Notes under the pieces: generated by a model | What the model was told of the DNA's origin: nothing | The model's input: only the letters and a program-made list of their open reading frames with translations | Database searches by the model: none | Origin: Solidesulfovibrio aerotolerans | Lineage (GTDB): Bacteria; Desulfobacterota; Desulfovibrionia; Desulfovibrionales; Desulfovibrionaceae | Reading direction: 5' to 3' | Length of the DNA stretch: 64,000 bases | NCBI RefSeq assembly: GCF_009856865.1 | Contig: NZ_WVUD01000004.1 | Location: 115,072-179,071, forward strand | Position numbers and translations under genes: made by a program | Shown here: positions 25,072-33,702 of the stretch, piece by piece | How the letters are laid out: the number at the start of each line of letters is the position of its first letter | Numbering within the stretch: the stretch's first letter is position 1

Positions 25072-26577
25072 CTAGGCCCGGGGCTGCCCCGAATCGGACT
25101 CCGGCTCCGGCGTTGGTGCGGTTGGCTCGGGCGCAACCGTCGACGGCACGCCCGAGGGATGGGCGTAGCGGTCGTTTAAGGTCTGGATGAAGCGCTCGCT
25201 GTCGGCAATGACCGAGACGAGCAGCTTGCGGTATTTCTGGCCCCAGCCGGCTGGTTCGCTGCGAAAGATCGAGCGCCAGGGCGCGGTGTTGCGGCCAAAC
25301 GCCCGCACCAACCCTTCGCGGATGGGACCGTAGGGATAGGTTTTGGCCACTGCCCGGGCCACAGCCGCAGCCGACCATTTTCGGGCCAGCATATGCAGCC
25401 AGCCCGCGCCGCCAAGGCACAGCGCCAGAAAGATCAGGGTCCGCCAGGTCTCGTCAAAGACCCAGCCGAGCCAGGCCGGGACCACGCCGTTGGAGAAAGG
25501 ATGGCCGGTCAGCAGATAGAGGGTCAGCAGCAGGGCGGCGAGTCCCCCGAACAGCCCGGCGTCGCGCGAGAGCGTGCCCGAGCGCCAGCGGGCCAGCATG
25601 GTGCGCAGTTCCGGCACCCGGGTGTCCTCGACCTCCCGGGCCAGCTTTTCCAGTTCGCCGACAATGCGGTAGGCCCGCTCCACCCGCACCTGATTCATGC
25701 GGGTGTGGATGCTGGCCAGATCGGCGTCGCGCTTGGCTTCGAAGCGTTGGCGCAAGGCTGCGTCGTCGATGGGCACGGCGGCCGAGGGCGAATAGATGCG
25801 ATAAAACTTGCCGGCCGTGAGGCCCTGCTGGGCCAGGGCGCGCTGCCACGCACCCACGACCTCTTCCGGGTTGTCCTCACGGGCGGCAATGTCCATTTGG
25901 TTGAGCACGTAGATAAATTTATTGGAATCGCGGCGGTTGATGGTGGCCGCCACGAGATGGGTGAGTGTGTCGCGCATGGCCCCGGGTTCGGGGCGGCGGG
26001 CGTCGAAGAGCACCAGCACCAGATCGGACAGGTCCATGATATGGTTGGTGATGCGCAGGGTGGCCGTGCGCTGGGCGTCGGCGTCAAAGCCCGGGGAATC
26101 GATGAGGATGATGCCGCGCAGCTTGTCGCTGGGGCAGGTCTTTAAGCGGATATAGGAATCGATGCGGCCGCCCTCGCCGGGCTCGACCTTTTCAAGTTCC
26201 TCGCTCATCTTGTAAAAGGGAAAGCGCAGATCGGCGTTCAGGGCCGTGCCGGGCAACACCCGGGATTCGCCTGAGGCATTGTAGCAGACCACCGTGAACT
26301 TGTCGTCCACGGCATGGGAGCCGGTCTGCTGCACCGGGATATCCAAATAGTTGTTGATAAAGGTCGATTTTCCGGCGGAAAACGGTCCCAGGATGGAGAT
26401 GAGCGGCCACCAGGCTATCTGGGAGATGGTGGATTGGTCGTTGCCGATAAGGCCAAGACCCCGGCACACCGTGTCGAGCTTTTTGAAACTGCCCACCGCT
26501 TCGACCAGCAGCGGGTTTTCCAGTTGCAGATGTTCCTTAAGGCTTGCCAGCCTGTCGCGCAGTCTGCCGTCTTCCAT
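25072..26577 (-). CDS. Dynamin-like GTPase, membrane-associated
   Basis: A 501-residue protein. The GTPase domain has the P-loop GPFSAGKST (about 64-72), a DSPG G3 motif and NQMD as G4. Two membrane helices follow in the C-terminal half (LLLTLYLLTG and LIFLALCLGGAGWL), and the tail is rich in Pro and Glu. Bacterial dynamin-like proteins act on membranes (remodelling or stress repair); a specific role is not known for this one. The ATG at 26577 lies 6 nt after GGGGG. It is divergent from the HsdR-N gene and has its own terminator. Confidence 0.85.
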   Translation of the reverse strand: MEDGRLRDRLASLKEHLQLENPLLVEAVGSFKKLDTVCRGLGLIGNDQSTISQIAWWPLISILGPFSAGKSTFINNYLDIPVQQTGSHAVDDKFTVVCYNASGESRVLPGTALNADLRFPFYKMSEELEKVEPGEGGRIDSYIRLKTCPSDKLRGIILIDSPGFDADAQRTATLRITNHIMDLSDLVLVLFDARRPEPGAMRDTLTHLVAATINRRDSNKFIYVLNQMDIAAREDNPEEVVGAWQRALAQQGLTAGKFYRIYSPSAAVPIDDAALRQRFEAKRDADLASIHTRMNQVRVERAYRIVGELEKLAREVEDTRVPELRTMLARWRSGTLSRDAGLFGGLAALLLTLYLLTGHPFSNGVVPAWLGWVFDETWRTLIFLALCLGGAGWLHMLARKWSAAAVARAVAKTYPYGPIREGLVRAFGRNTAPWRSIFRSEPAGWGQKYRKLLVSVIADSERFIQTLNDRYAHPSGVPSTVAPEPTAPTPEPESDSGQPRA

Positions 26578-26677
26578 GCCGCCCCCTGGCCGAATCGAGT
26601 GGCCTTCTCTATCAAATGATTCGGGATTCGTCGAGAAGCCTGACGCAGATACCGCAACGCCGCAACGGAGGCTCCCC

Positions 26678-27235
26678 ATGCACGAAGAATCGCTTGGCAA
26701 CGTGATCCGCGACTATTTGACCGGCGAGGAGCTGGAGGAGACATCGTACGAGGAATTCCGGCAAGGTCTGGCCCGGCTGCTGGTGGAGGAAAAGGGCTAT
26801 CCCCGGGAGCGGTTGCAGCCCAAGGTCGGGGTGTGTTTCCCGGCGGCGGGGAGCCTCTACACCCGCATGGTCGATCTGGCCGCCACGGATGCGGCTGGTC
26901 GGGTGCTCTTGTTCATTATTTTTTGTTCCGGCGAACCCGGCACCTACCTTCGCGAGACCCTGGCCGCGGCCAGGGTCTACGACGGCGGGCCGGTGCCGCT
27001 GGCCCTGGTCACCGACACCCGCGAGGCCGTGCTGCTCGACGTGGCCAGCGGCCGGGAGCTGGGCCGGGGCATGCGGGCCGTGCCGGCCTATGCCGCCCTG
27101 GCTGATCTGGCCGCGCCCATGGCACCGCTGTCCGACGAAGCCCTGGACCGGGAGCGGCGCATTCTTTTTGCCTACAGCGAATTTCTGTCCGGCGGTTGTT
27201 GCCAGGGGGCCTGCCGCCCCAAAGCCAAGGCCTGA
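26678..27235 (+). CDS. HsdR N-terminal-domain protein
   Basis: A 185-residue protein related to the N-terminal nuclease-fold domain of type I restriction HsdR: EEFRQGLARLLVEEKGYPRERL, LQPKVGVCF and YTRMVDLAATD. The normal catalytic E-x-K strand is replaced by LLFIIFCSG, so it is probably not a nuclease. The C-terminus ends in a Cys cluster (GGCCQGACRPK). GGAGG precedes the ATG. No methylase or specificity genes are near. Known as stand-alone proteins in deltaproteobacteria; function unknown. Confidence 0.8.
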   Translation: MHEESLGNVIRDYLTGEELEETSYEEFRQGLARLLVEEKGYPRERLQPKVGVCFPAAGSLYTRMVDLAATDAAGRVLLFIIFCSGEPGTYLRETLAAARVYDGGPVPLALVTDTREAVLLDVASGRELGRGMRAVPAYAALADLAAPMAPLSDEALDRERRILFAYSEFLSGGCCQGACRPKAKA

Positions 27236-27383
27236 CGGCGAGGGGGGGGCGACGCCGTTACCGGCACATGGTGGGGGGGGGCTGCGCTGTTTCGGCGTAC
27301 GGGCGGCGTGGCCCGGAAGTCTTTGCCCTGCCCCAAGAACTTTGGCGCACCACGGAGCAACCTTTCGCCAGACCTCAAAATGC

Positions 27384-27419
27384 AAAAAAAGAAAGGCCCC
27401 GACTGCAAAAGCCGGGGCC
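27384..27419 (-). terminator. Rho-independent terminator of the candidate RNA
   Basis: Stem GGCCCCG/CGGGGCC with an 11-nt loop; on the minus strand followed by TTTCTTTTTTT. No protein-coding gene ends just upstream on this strand. Confidence 0.8.
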
Positions 27420-27630
27420 AGTAATGTTGCGCTATGAAAATGACAAATGGGTTAATGTGACTGCCTCGACTTCAAGAAGTAGAGCGCGTGTTTACCACAC
27501 GTGGAGTTTGCCAGGATTCCGTTGTATCGCTGGCCTGCAAGTGCTCTACGGCGAGGAGGACTGTCCGACTTCTGATTCACCCAATGGCATCACCCCCGTT
27601 GAAGTTGCAAACAACCTTCATCAAGGACAC
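27385..27630 (-). ncRNA. Candidate structured non-coding RNA, about 245 nt
   Basis: A region with no convincing coding frame but with its own promoter (27637-27665) and terminator (27384-27419) on the minus strand. The RNA can form several local stems: GAAG/CTTC near the 5' end, a closing GTAGAGC/GCTCTAC pair holding GCCAG/CTGGC and CGTGT/ACACG hairpins as a branched domain, and ACTTC/GAAGT. It is not 6S RNA (present at 58528), and lacks SRP, RNase P and tmRNA hallmarks. A 14-codon frame near the 5' end (MKVVCNFNGGDAIG) has no ribosome-binding site. Proximity to the S24 repressor suggests phage origin, but this is inference. Confidence 0.55.
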
Positions 27631-27636
27631 AGCTGA

Positions 27637-27665
27637 AATATAAGTCCGGGTTGTAACGGTGTCCA
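27637..27665 (-). promoter_or_regulatory. Sigma-70 promoter of the candidate RNA
   Basis: Minus strand TGGACA, 17-nt spacer, TATATT: each hexamer is 5/6 to consensus. Among the better sigma-70-type matches noticed in the window. Predicted start near 27630. Confidence 0.65.
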
Positions 27666-27911
27666 GTGCTTTTTTTGCTTTCTTTGGGCTGGGCGAACGG
27701 CTGCGGGTGGATCTACTGGCCTGGGACGCGGCCGGCAACATCGCCACCCGCACCGCCGCAACCAACTCTCTGGGCGGATTGGCCAACCGGGCTTAGGCCG
27801 ACGACACCGACGACCATCCGACCTCGGCCGGAGAGGCCAGCGACCACAGGGGCAGCGTGGCCTTGTCGCCGGCAGGCGACCTGGGTCGCATACTGTCAGC
27901 GCGTCAGTTTT

Positions 27912-27929
27912 GGAATAATATTCCTAAAA
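27912..27929. promoter_or_regulatory. Second repressor-type half-site palindrome
   Basis: GGAATAATATTCC flanked by TTTT and TAAAA, containing the exact 9-bp half-site AATATTCCT (27917-27925) seen twice in the operator at 28839. It lies 16 nt past the repressor stop and could be an auxiliary operator or a stem at the mRNA end. Confidence 0.45.
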
Positions 27930-27944
27930 TGCCTGAGGATGGAA

Positions 27945-28775
27945 TCAGTCTAATTCCCGAGCGGTCCAGATGCAGCGGCCGATGATCTCAAAATCATCGG
28001 CATCGGCCACGAGCAACACGTTGCTGTCGTTGTCCGAGGCGATGCCGAGTTGCCCGCCGGCGTCGATAAGGCGCTTGATGTACATCTGGCCGTTGTAACG
28101 CAGATAATAGACTTTGTTTTTCACGAACTGGCGGCGGCCTTCGTCGATGAGCACCACCGAGCCGTCGGCGATGGTGGGCTCCATACTGTCGCCAAAGGCC
28201 CGGATGGCGGTCATATATTCCGGGTTGCCCTTGGAACGGATCCATTCGGTGCGAAAGCTTAGGTAGGTGAGCGTGCGGTCGCCGGTTTCGGTGGACCCTC
28301 CGCCCATGGAGGCCGTGGCTTCGCGCAGCGGCACCTCGGTATAGTTGCTTTCCCGAGTCTCCCTGGCCCGCAGACCGCGCAAAATGGAACGCAGGGCAGC
28401 GTAATCCCCGCCGCCTTTGCTGGCGGCATCAGCCCCGCCGTAGGCCGGTTCACGCACCTGGAAGCGCCGGGACGGCGGTCCGTCGGCCGGGTAGGGCAAG
28501 GCCTCCAGGCGCTGGCGGCCAAGGGACACCATCTCTTCGTAGGACAGCTCGAAAAATTCCGCAAATCGGCGGCGCAGGGGGGGCTTTGGCACCTGCTTGC
28601 CAGCCAGAATCTTGCTCACATAGCCCTGGCTCACGCCAACAAAGGCGGCCAGATCACCCTGCTGGGCTTCCTCCATGGCCGCCAATTCCACCAGGGCTCG
28701 CCAGAAATACTGGTCTTCCTCGGTGCGAAACGGGCCGTCCTCCTGGGGAGGCAGCAAGTTATCGCGTCTGATCAT
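27945..28775 (-). CDS. Phage-type repressor, HTH plus S24 peptidase
   Basis: A 276-residue CI/LexA-like repressor. The N-terminal HTH (GDLAAFVGVSQGYVSKILAG) follows a short leader, and the C-terminal half is an S24 domain. The catalytic Ser is in AFGDSMEPTIADGS and the Lys in MYIKRL, 37 residues apart exactly as in LexA, so RecA-stimulated self-cleavage is plausible. The ATG at 28775 is preferred; the ATG at 28826 lies next to the presumed promoter and has no ribosome-binding site. It is divergent from a Mor-like activator with a palindromic operator between them. Confidence 0.88.
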   Translation of the reverse strand: MIRRDNLLPPQEDGPFRTEEDQYFWRALVELAAMEEAQQGDLAAFVGVSQGYVSKILAGKQVPKPPLRRRFAEFFELSYEEMVSLGRQRLEALPYPADGPPSRRFQVREPAYGGADAASKGGGDYAALRSILRGLRARETRESNYTEVPLREATASMGGGSTETGDRTLTYLSFRTEWIRSKGNPEYMTAIRAFGDSMEPTIADGSVVLIDEGRRQFVKNKVYYLRYNGQMYIKRLIDAGGQLGIASDNDSNVLLVADADDFEIIGRCIWTARELD

Positions 28776-28834
28776 GGTCGAACTGTGCCCCAGGCCGGGA
28801 GAAAATGTCCATTCCTTTTTTGGCATATTATTCT

Positions 28835-28862
28835 TGACAAATATTCCTAGCAGGAATATTTA
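28835..28862 (+). promoter_or_regulatory. Operator overlapping the Mor-like gene promoter
   Basis: Plus-strand TTGACA (28835-28840), 16-nt spacer, TATTTA (28857-28862). The spacer contains a perfect palindrome, AAATATTCCT AGC AGGAATATTT (28839-28861). Repressor binding here would block transcription of the activator. Components are seen; the regulator assignment is inferred from position. Confidence 0.7.
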
Positions 28863-28913
28863 TGCCGTCAGACAAGGCCGCTGTTCCACCCAAAGACCAC
28901 GGAGACGGTTGCG

Positions 28914-29168
28914 ATGCGTGAAGCCGAGTTGGAGACCACATTGGCGCAAAGTCTGGGGGCTGAAGCCGCCCGGGCCGCACTGGACGCCCTGATTGCCGCC
29001 TGGGGCGGGTGCAGGCTGGATATCCCCAAGGGGACGTTTTCCAAAAAACGCCGGCGGGACGACGAAATCCGGCAACGCCACCGCGCTGGCGCGGATCTTT
29101 TCGCCCTGCGCGATCTGTACGGGCTGTCAGACAGGCATTTGCGGCGCATTTTGTTCACAACCCACTAA
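28914..29168 (+). CDS. Mor-like transcription activator
   Basis: An 84-residue protein of the Mu Mor/C family, which activates phage middle or late promoters. The family core LDIPKGTFSKKRRRDDEIRQ and the HTH LFALRDLYGLSDRHLRRIL are both visible. It is shorter than Mu Mor (129 aa) and has lost most of the dimerisation part. GGAGA precedes the ATG. With the S24 repressor it forms a small genetic switch, but no other phage genes follow; leuS is next. Confidence 0.8.
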   Translation: MREAELETTLAQSLGAEAARAALDALIAAWGGCRLDIPKGTFSKKRRRDDEIRQRHRAGADLFALRDLYGLSDRHLRRILFTTH

Positions 29169-29194
29169 CCGAGGCAACGGCCCAGCCCGTCTAC

Positions 29195-29228
29195 CCGCCA
29201 GGACCAACCGGTCCTGGCGGTTTCGTTT
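29195..29228 (+). terminator. Rho-independent terminator of the Mor-like gene
   Basis: An 11-bp stem CCGCCAGGACC/GGTCCTGGCGG, loop AACC, followed by TTTCGTTT, 26 nt past the stop. Confidence 0.8.
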
Positions 29229-29347
29229 GGGCGCTTGGCGCAGTCGGCCAGGTGCCGGCCAGCGCCCAGAGCCAATTGAAAAAGACTTCTCTTCTCAAGG
29301 TGTTCCGGGGCACCCGCCGTCGCGGCAGCTTTGCCCTGCAACCCCTT

Positions 29348-29406
29348 AAAAAACTTCTCCCTTTCAGGGGGTCCGGGGGGGATGATCCCCCCCGGCCGCC
29401 GGAGGC
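29348..29406. repeat. GC-rich modular hairpin repeat, copy 2
   Basis: AAAAACTTCTCC, then a GGGGGTCCGGGGG hairpin with GATGAT loop, ending GGCCGCCGGAGGC. It lies 38 nt past the leuS stop. Orientation is opposite to copies 1, 3 and 5. Confidence 0.85.
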
Positions 29407-29444
29407 ATCTTCTGCCTTTTCTTCCCACCCACACAACGTGGGGG

Positions 29445-31967
29445 CTAATTCGCCACCACGTTGACCAGCTTGCCCGGCACCACGATCACCTTGCGGATGG
29501 TCTTGCCTTCGATGTGTTTGACCACATTGACTTCGGCCAGGGCGGCGCGTTCCACGTCCGCATTGGACGCGTCCCGGGCCACGCTGATCTTGCCGCGCAG
29601 TTTGCCGCACACCTGCACCACAATATCCACCGTATCGGTCACCAGGGCCGACGGGTCGTGGGCCGGCCAGGGCTGCTCAATTAAAAGCGTTTTGTGCCCC
29701 AGGCTCTGCCACAACTCCTCGCAGATGTGCGGGGCGATGGGTGACAGTACGGCCAAGAGCGTCCCAACGGCCGAGGACACGGCCTTGGCACCCTTGGGCT
29801 CGGCGCGCAGGGCCTCGACATTGGCATAGAGGAAGTTGACCAGCTCCATGGCGGCGGCAATGGCGGTATTAAACTGGAAGCGTTCGCGGATATCCGCCCC
29901 GGCCTTGGCGGCGGTGGCGTGTTCGCGGCGGCGCAGTTCGGCGAAAAGGGGCGGCAGCCCGTCCAGGCCCAGGCTCTCGGCCGTGGCGCAGGGCGCAACC
30001 GGGGTCAGCAGGCCGGCCAGTTCTTCGGTGGCCAGCCGCCACAGGCGCGACAGGAAGCGCGAGGCACCTTCGATGCCGGTGTCGCTCCACTCCAGGTCTT
30101 TTTCCGGCGGCGCGGCAAAGAGGATAAACACCCGCACCGTGTCGGCCCCGTACTTGCCGATCATGAGATCCGGGTCCACCACATTGCCCTTGGACTTGCT
30201 CATCTTCGAGCCGTCCTTGATGACCATGCCCTGGGTCAGCAGATTGGCAAAAGGTTCGTCAAAGGCGATCAGACCGCAGTCGCGCAGAGCTTTGACGAAA
30301 AAGCGGGAATAGAGCAGATGCAAAATGGCGTGCTCGATGCCGCCGATATACTGGTCAACCGGCAGCCAGTAGGCCAGTTCGGCCGGATCAAAGGGCCGAT
30401 CCTGCTCCCGGGCCGAGGCGTAGCGGGCGAAATACCAGGACGATTCAAAGAAGGTGTCCAGGGTATCGGTCTCGCGCCGGGCCTTGCCGCCGCACAGGGG
30501 GCAGGCCACGTCGGTAAACGACGGCGCATGGGGCAGCGGCGAGCGGCCATCCGGCATAAGGGCCAGATCGCGCGGCAGTTCCACCGGCAAATCGACATCC
30601 GGCACGGGCACGATGCCGCATTTTTCGCAGTAGATGACCGGAATCGGCGCGCCCCAGTAGCGCTGGCGGGAAATGTTCCAGTCGCGCAGGCGGTAGTTGA
30701 TGCTCTTTTTGCCGCGCCCGGACCCGTCGAGCCAGTCGATGATGGCGCTCTTGGCCGCCTCGTTTTGCATCCCGCTAAATTCGCCCGAGGCGACGAGCAC
30801 GCCCGGATCGACGTAGGCCGCTTCCAGGCTTGCCGCGTTAAGCGTCGCGCCTTCGGGCTGGATGACGACCTGCATGGGCAGGTCGTACTTGCGGGCAAAT
30901 TCGAAGTCGCGCTGGTCGTGGGCCGGCACGGCCATGACCGCGCCGGTGCCGTAGCCCATGAGTACGAAATTGGCCACGTAGATGGGGATTTCGCGGCCCG
31001 TGGCCGGGTTGACGCAGTAAGCCCCGGTAAAAACGCCTTCCTTTTCCAGATCATCGGCCGAGCGCACGATGCGGTCGAGGTTGCGGACCTTGTCCACAAA
31101 GGCCGTGACGGCGGCTTCCTGGGGCTTGCCGGCAATAAGGCTCGCCACCAGGGGATGCTCGGCAGCCAGGCTCATGAAGGTGGCCCCGAAAAGGGTGTCC
31201 GGCCGGGTGGTGAAGACCGTAATGCCGTCGGCCCCGTCGGTGCCGCCAAGGGGCGCGGCCAGCGGAAAAGTGATCTCCGCGCCAACCGACTTGCCGATCC
31301 AGTTGCGCTGCATGGTCAGCACGCGCTCGGGCCAGCCGCCGACAAGCTTGTCCAGGTCGGCCAGCAGTTCCTCGGCGTAGTCGGTGATGCGCAAAAACCA
31401 CTGTTCCAGATCTTTTTGCACCACCAACTGGTCGCAGCGCCAGCAGCAGCCGTCAATGACCTGCTCGTTGGCCAGCACCGTGCCGCAGGTTTCGCACCAG
31501 TTTTGGGGCGAATGCTTGCGGTAGACCAGCCCCTTTTCCAGGAATTTCAGGAAAAACCGCTGCTCGTGGACGTAGTAGCCGGGATGGCAGGTGGCGATTT
31601 CGCGCCGCCAGTCGTAGGAATAGCCCAGGCGCTGTAACTGGACGCGCATGGAATCGATATTGGAGATGGTCCAGGCAGCGGGATGGAGCTTGTTTTTTAT
31701 GGCGGCGTTTTCCGCCGGCATGCCAAAGGCGTCCCAGCCCATGGGGTGGAGCACGTTGTGGCCTTCCATACGCTTAAACCGCGCCACCACGTCGCCTATG
31801 GAGTAGTTGCGCACATGGCCCATATGGATGCGCCCGGAAGGATAGGGGAACATTTCCAGGACATAGTACTTGGGCCGGGACGGGTCGGCTTCCACATGGA
31901 AGTGGCCGCCCTCTTCCCAGATGCGTTGCCATTTGGTTTCGACGTCCTCGGGCACATATCTGCTCAT
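29445..31967 (-). CDS. leuS: Leucyl-tRNA synthetase
   Basis: Charges tRNA-Leu in the cytosol. The 840 residues contain the class I HIGH motif as HMGH (48-51 in [12 protein letters not shown]), the CP1 editing domain with [13 protein letters not shown], and KMSKS in [15 protein letters not shown] (about 585). The zinc-site region has two CxxC pairs (CETCG, CWRC). GGAG precedes the ATG at 31967, and the extension to 32072 is not homologous. The anticodon-binding and C-terminal domains are complete to the stop. It has no partner in its operon apart from the nearby VapC-like gene 67 nt upstream. Confidence 0.97.
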   Translation of the reverse strand: MSRYVPEDVETKWQRIWEEGGHFHVEADPSRPKYYVLEMFPYPSGRIHMGHVRNYSIGDVVARFKRMEGHNVLHPMGWDAFGMPAENAAIKNKLHPAAWTISNIDSMRVQLQRLGYSYDWRREIATCHPGYYVHEQRFFLKFLEKGLVYRKHSPQNWCETCGTVLANEQVIDGCCWRCDQLVVQKDLEQWFLRITDYAEELLADLDKLVGGWPERVLTMQRNWIGKSVGAEITFPLAAPLGGTDGADGITVFTTRPDTLFGATFMSLAAEHPLVASLIAGKPQEAAVTAFVDKVRNLDRIVRSADDLEKEGVFTGAYCVNPATGREIPIYVANFVLMGYGTGAVMAVPAHDQRDFEFARKYDLPMQVVIQPEGATLNAASLEAAYVDPGVLVASGEFSGMQNEAAKSAIIDWLDGSGRGKKSINYRLRDWNISRQRYWGAPIPVIYCEKCGIVPVPDVDLPVELPRDLALMPDGRSPLPHAPSFTDVACPLCGGKARRETDTLDTFFESSWYFARYASAREQDRPFDPAELAYWLPVDQYIGGIEHAILHLLYSRFFVKALRDCGLIAFDEPFANLLTQGMVIKDGSKMSKSKGNVVDPDLMIGKYGADTVRVFILFAAPPEKDLEWSDTGIEGASRFLSRLWRLATEELAGLLTPVAPCATAESLGLDGLPPLFAELRRREHATAAKAGADIRERFQFNTAIAAAMELVNFLYANVEALRAEPKGAKAVSSAVGTLLAVLSPIAPHICEELWQSLGHKTLLIEQPWPAHDPSALVTDTVDIVVQVCGKLRGKISVARDASNADVERAALAEVNVVKHIEGKTIRKVIVVPGKLVNVVAN

Positions 31968-32034
31968 GGGGAAATGCTCCTTGACGGGAAAGGTATTATT
32001 CGGCGCTTCCAGACGGCCGAGCGCGGTCAGATCA

Positions 32035-32445
32035 TCACACACCGGGGTATGGCGGCAGGTTGATGCCTTCAATGAACCGGTAGTCTTTCTGGTTTTTGGA
32101 AATGAGCGGCCAGCCGTTGGTCAGGGCCGTGGCAGCAATGATGGCGGCGGGCATCCGAAGCCCATGGCTGAGCCGGTAGCGGCGCATAAGATCCTGGGTG
32201 CATTTGGAAATCATGCCGTCAAAATGAATCAGCCGAAATGTGGCCATAAAGGCGTCGAGTACGGCGAGTTCCTGTTTGTCCCTGCAGCCGGCCAGGAGTT
32301 CCAGCGAGGTGACGAGGCTGACAGCCGGTCTTGCCGCCGCGCGTGCCGCCTCAAGCACGGCCATGGCTTTCGCGTCTGCGCGTCCGTAATCAATCAACAC
32401 GTCGGTGTCGAAGACGACAACGCCAGCCACGGTTACCGAGTCCAT
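32035..32445 (-). CDS. VapC-like PIN-domain toxin
   Basis: A 136-residue PIN ribonuclease-fold protein. The first acidic site is [11 protein letters not shown] and the second is SLELLAG. The third region reads [15 protein letters not shown], where most VapC proteins have an Asp before the AlIAAtA motif, so one catalytic acid looks missing. The fourth region is [10 protein letters not shown]. The ATG at 32445 lies within the end of the upstream antitoxin gene (13-nt overlap). A toxin-antitoxin pair is clear from order and size; activity is uncertain. Confidence 0.85.
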   Translation of the reverse strand: MDSVTVAGVVVFDTDVLIDYGRADAKAMAVLEAARAAARPAVSLVTSLELLAGCRDKQELAVLDAFMATFRLIHFDGMISKCTQDLMRRYRLSHGLRMPAAIIAATALTNGWPLISKNQKDYRFIEGINLPPYPGV

Positions 32446-32663
32446 TCCTGCCGGCGAAGCGCGGTAACCCAGGCCGCAGCGTCGGCCATGTCCGCCCGGT
32501 CGCGCCACAGGCCGCAAAAGGCCGCCGCGTCGGCGGCCGCGTCCGGGCCGGCCGGCCCGGGCGCAGCATGGCGTGCCCGTAAAAAGGCAATGAAATCGGC
32601 TGCCTCTTCCTGGGCCTGGGGCGGCAGGGCGACGAGGTCGGCCAGCACGGTTTCGATGTTCAT
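32433..32663 (-). CDS. DUF2281-like antitoxin, partner of VapC-like toxin
   Basis: A 76-residue protein: the N-terminal half (IETVLADLVALPPQAQEEAADFI) is the DUF2281 type of helix seen in several VapB-like antitoxins, and the C-terminal half is an Ala/Asp-rich toxin-binding tail. GGAG lies 9 nt before the ATG at 32663. Overlap with the toxin gene gives coupling. Identity rests on size, position and the N-terminal pattern. Confidence 0.8.
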   Translation of the reverse strand: MNIETVLADLVALPPQAQEEAADFIAFLRARHAAPGPAGPDAAADAAAFCGLWRDRADMADAAAWVTALRRQEWTR

Positions 32664-32694
32664 TGCCAGTTTCTCCGACGCGCGCGGTTCGTAG

Positions 32695-33171
32695 CTACAG
32701 GTCTTTTTGTATCTCGAACTCGCCGCTGTCAACGGCCTTGGCGATGGCGTCGAGGATGCCGTTTATAAAGTTGCGCGAGTTCTCATCGCCATAGCGCTTG
32801 GCCAGTTCGATGGCTTCGTTAAGCGAAACCCGCAACGGAATATCGGGGCGTTTGAGGATTTCATAGACGGCCAGCCGCAAAATGGTCAGCTCCACCTTGG
32901 CGATGCGCGCCAGTTTCCAGTTCTTGGAAAAGCGCACGACCAGGGCGTCGATGTCGGTCTGGTTCTGCCACACGCCCAGGACCAGTTCCCAGGCGAACTG
33001 CTGGCCGGCCGGGTCGTCGCCCTCGGCCACGTCGTGGGGGCAGTGGCGAAACACCCGCAAAAGCGAGCGTTCGTCCACAGCGGACTCGAAAATAAGGCCG
33101 TAGAGGCACTCGAAGGCCTGCTTGCGGGCCTTGCGGCGGGAAGCCGGCTTTTTCTCTTCGGATTCTGGCAT
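32695..33171 (-). CDS. nusB: Transcription antitermination factor NusB
   Basis: A 158-residue all-helical protein that with NusE/S10 binds boxA and supports rRNA antitermination. Family features: basic N-terminus SRRKARKQAFECLYG, DIDALVVRFSKNW, VELTILRLAVYEIL and the C-terminal LNEAIELAKRYGDENSRNFINGIL. It follows ribH after 12 nt, as in many proteobacterial rib operons. Confidence 0.95.
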   Translation of the reverse strand: MPESEEKKPASRRKARKQAFECLYGLIFESAVDERSLLRVFRHCPHDVAEGDDPAGQQFAWELVLGVWQNQTDIDALVVRFSKNWKLARIAKVELTILRLAVYEILKRPDIPLRVSLNEAIELAKRYGDENSRNFINGILDAIAKAVDSGEFEIQKDL

Positions 33172-33183
33172 AGTGGGCTTTGG

Positions 33184-33654
33184 TTAGATTTGCTCCAGGA
33201 CACGGACCATTTCCAGCACGGCGGCTGCCGCCTCAACGCCTTTGTTGCCGGCCTTGCTGCCAGCCCGCTCGATGGCCTGCTCCAGGGTATCGACGGTCAG
33301 GACGCCAAAGCCCACAGGAACGTTGGTGTCGAGCATGACTTGGGCCAGCCCTTTGACGCATTCGTTGGCCACGTAATCAAAATGCGGCGTGGCCCCGCGA
33401 ATGACCGCGCCCAGGCACACGACGCCGTTGTACTTTCCCGAGGTGGCCAGCTTTTTGGCGGCCAGCGGAATCTCGAAGGCGCCCGGCACGCGCACGATGG
33501 TGATGTCGGCCCGGTCGCCGCCGTGGCGGGTCAGGTAGTCCACGGCCCCGCCGACCAGGCGTTCGGTGATAAAGTCGTTGAAGCGTCCGGCCACCAGGGC
33601 GAATTTGAGTCCCTTGGCGTCAAGCTGGCCTTCGATGGTGCTTACGTGCAGCAT
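33184..33654 (-). CDS. ribH: 6,7-dimethyl-8-ribityllumazine synthase
   Basis: Joins 5-amino-6-ribitylaminouracil and dihydroxybutanone phosphate in riboflavin synthesis. The 156 residues have [47 protein letters not shown] with the catalytic His, and [12 protein letters not shown]. It lies 48 nt after ribBA and 12 nt before nusB in one transcription unit. Lumazine synthase normally forms a pentamer or a 60-mer shell. Confidence 0.97.
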   Translation of the reverse strand: MLHVSTIEGQLDAKGLKFALVAGRFNDFITERLVGGAVDYLTRHGGDRADITIVRVPGAFEIPLAAKKLATSGKYNGVVCLGAVIRGATPHFDYVANECVKGLAQVMLDTNVPVGFGVLTVDTLEQAIERAGSKAGNKGVEAAAAVLEMVRVLEQI

Positions 33655-33702
33655 GGCGATTCTCCCCGACGGTTGTCCGTCGATTGGTTTGGCGTCGTGG
33701 CG

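Noticed and set aside
27700..27794. Short plus-strand frame resembling an RHS or tail-protein fragment (LLAWDAAGNIATRTAATN)
   Set aside because: No start, no ribosome-binding site and only about 35 codons; could be a decayed gene end but the match is too weak to call.
29919..31637. 572-codon open frame antisense to leuS
   Set aside because: Shadow frame; leuS motifs are certain on the other strand.
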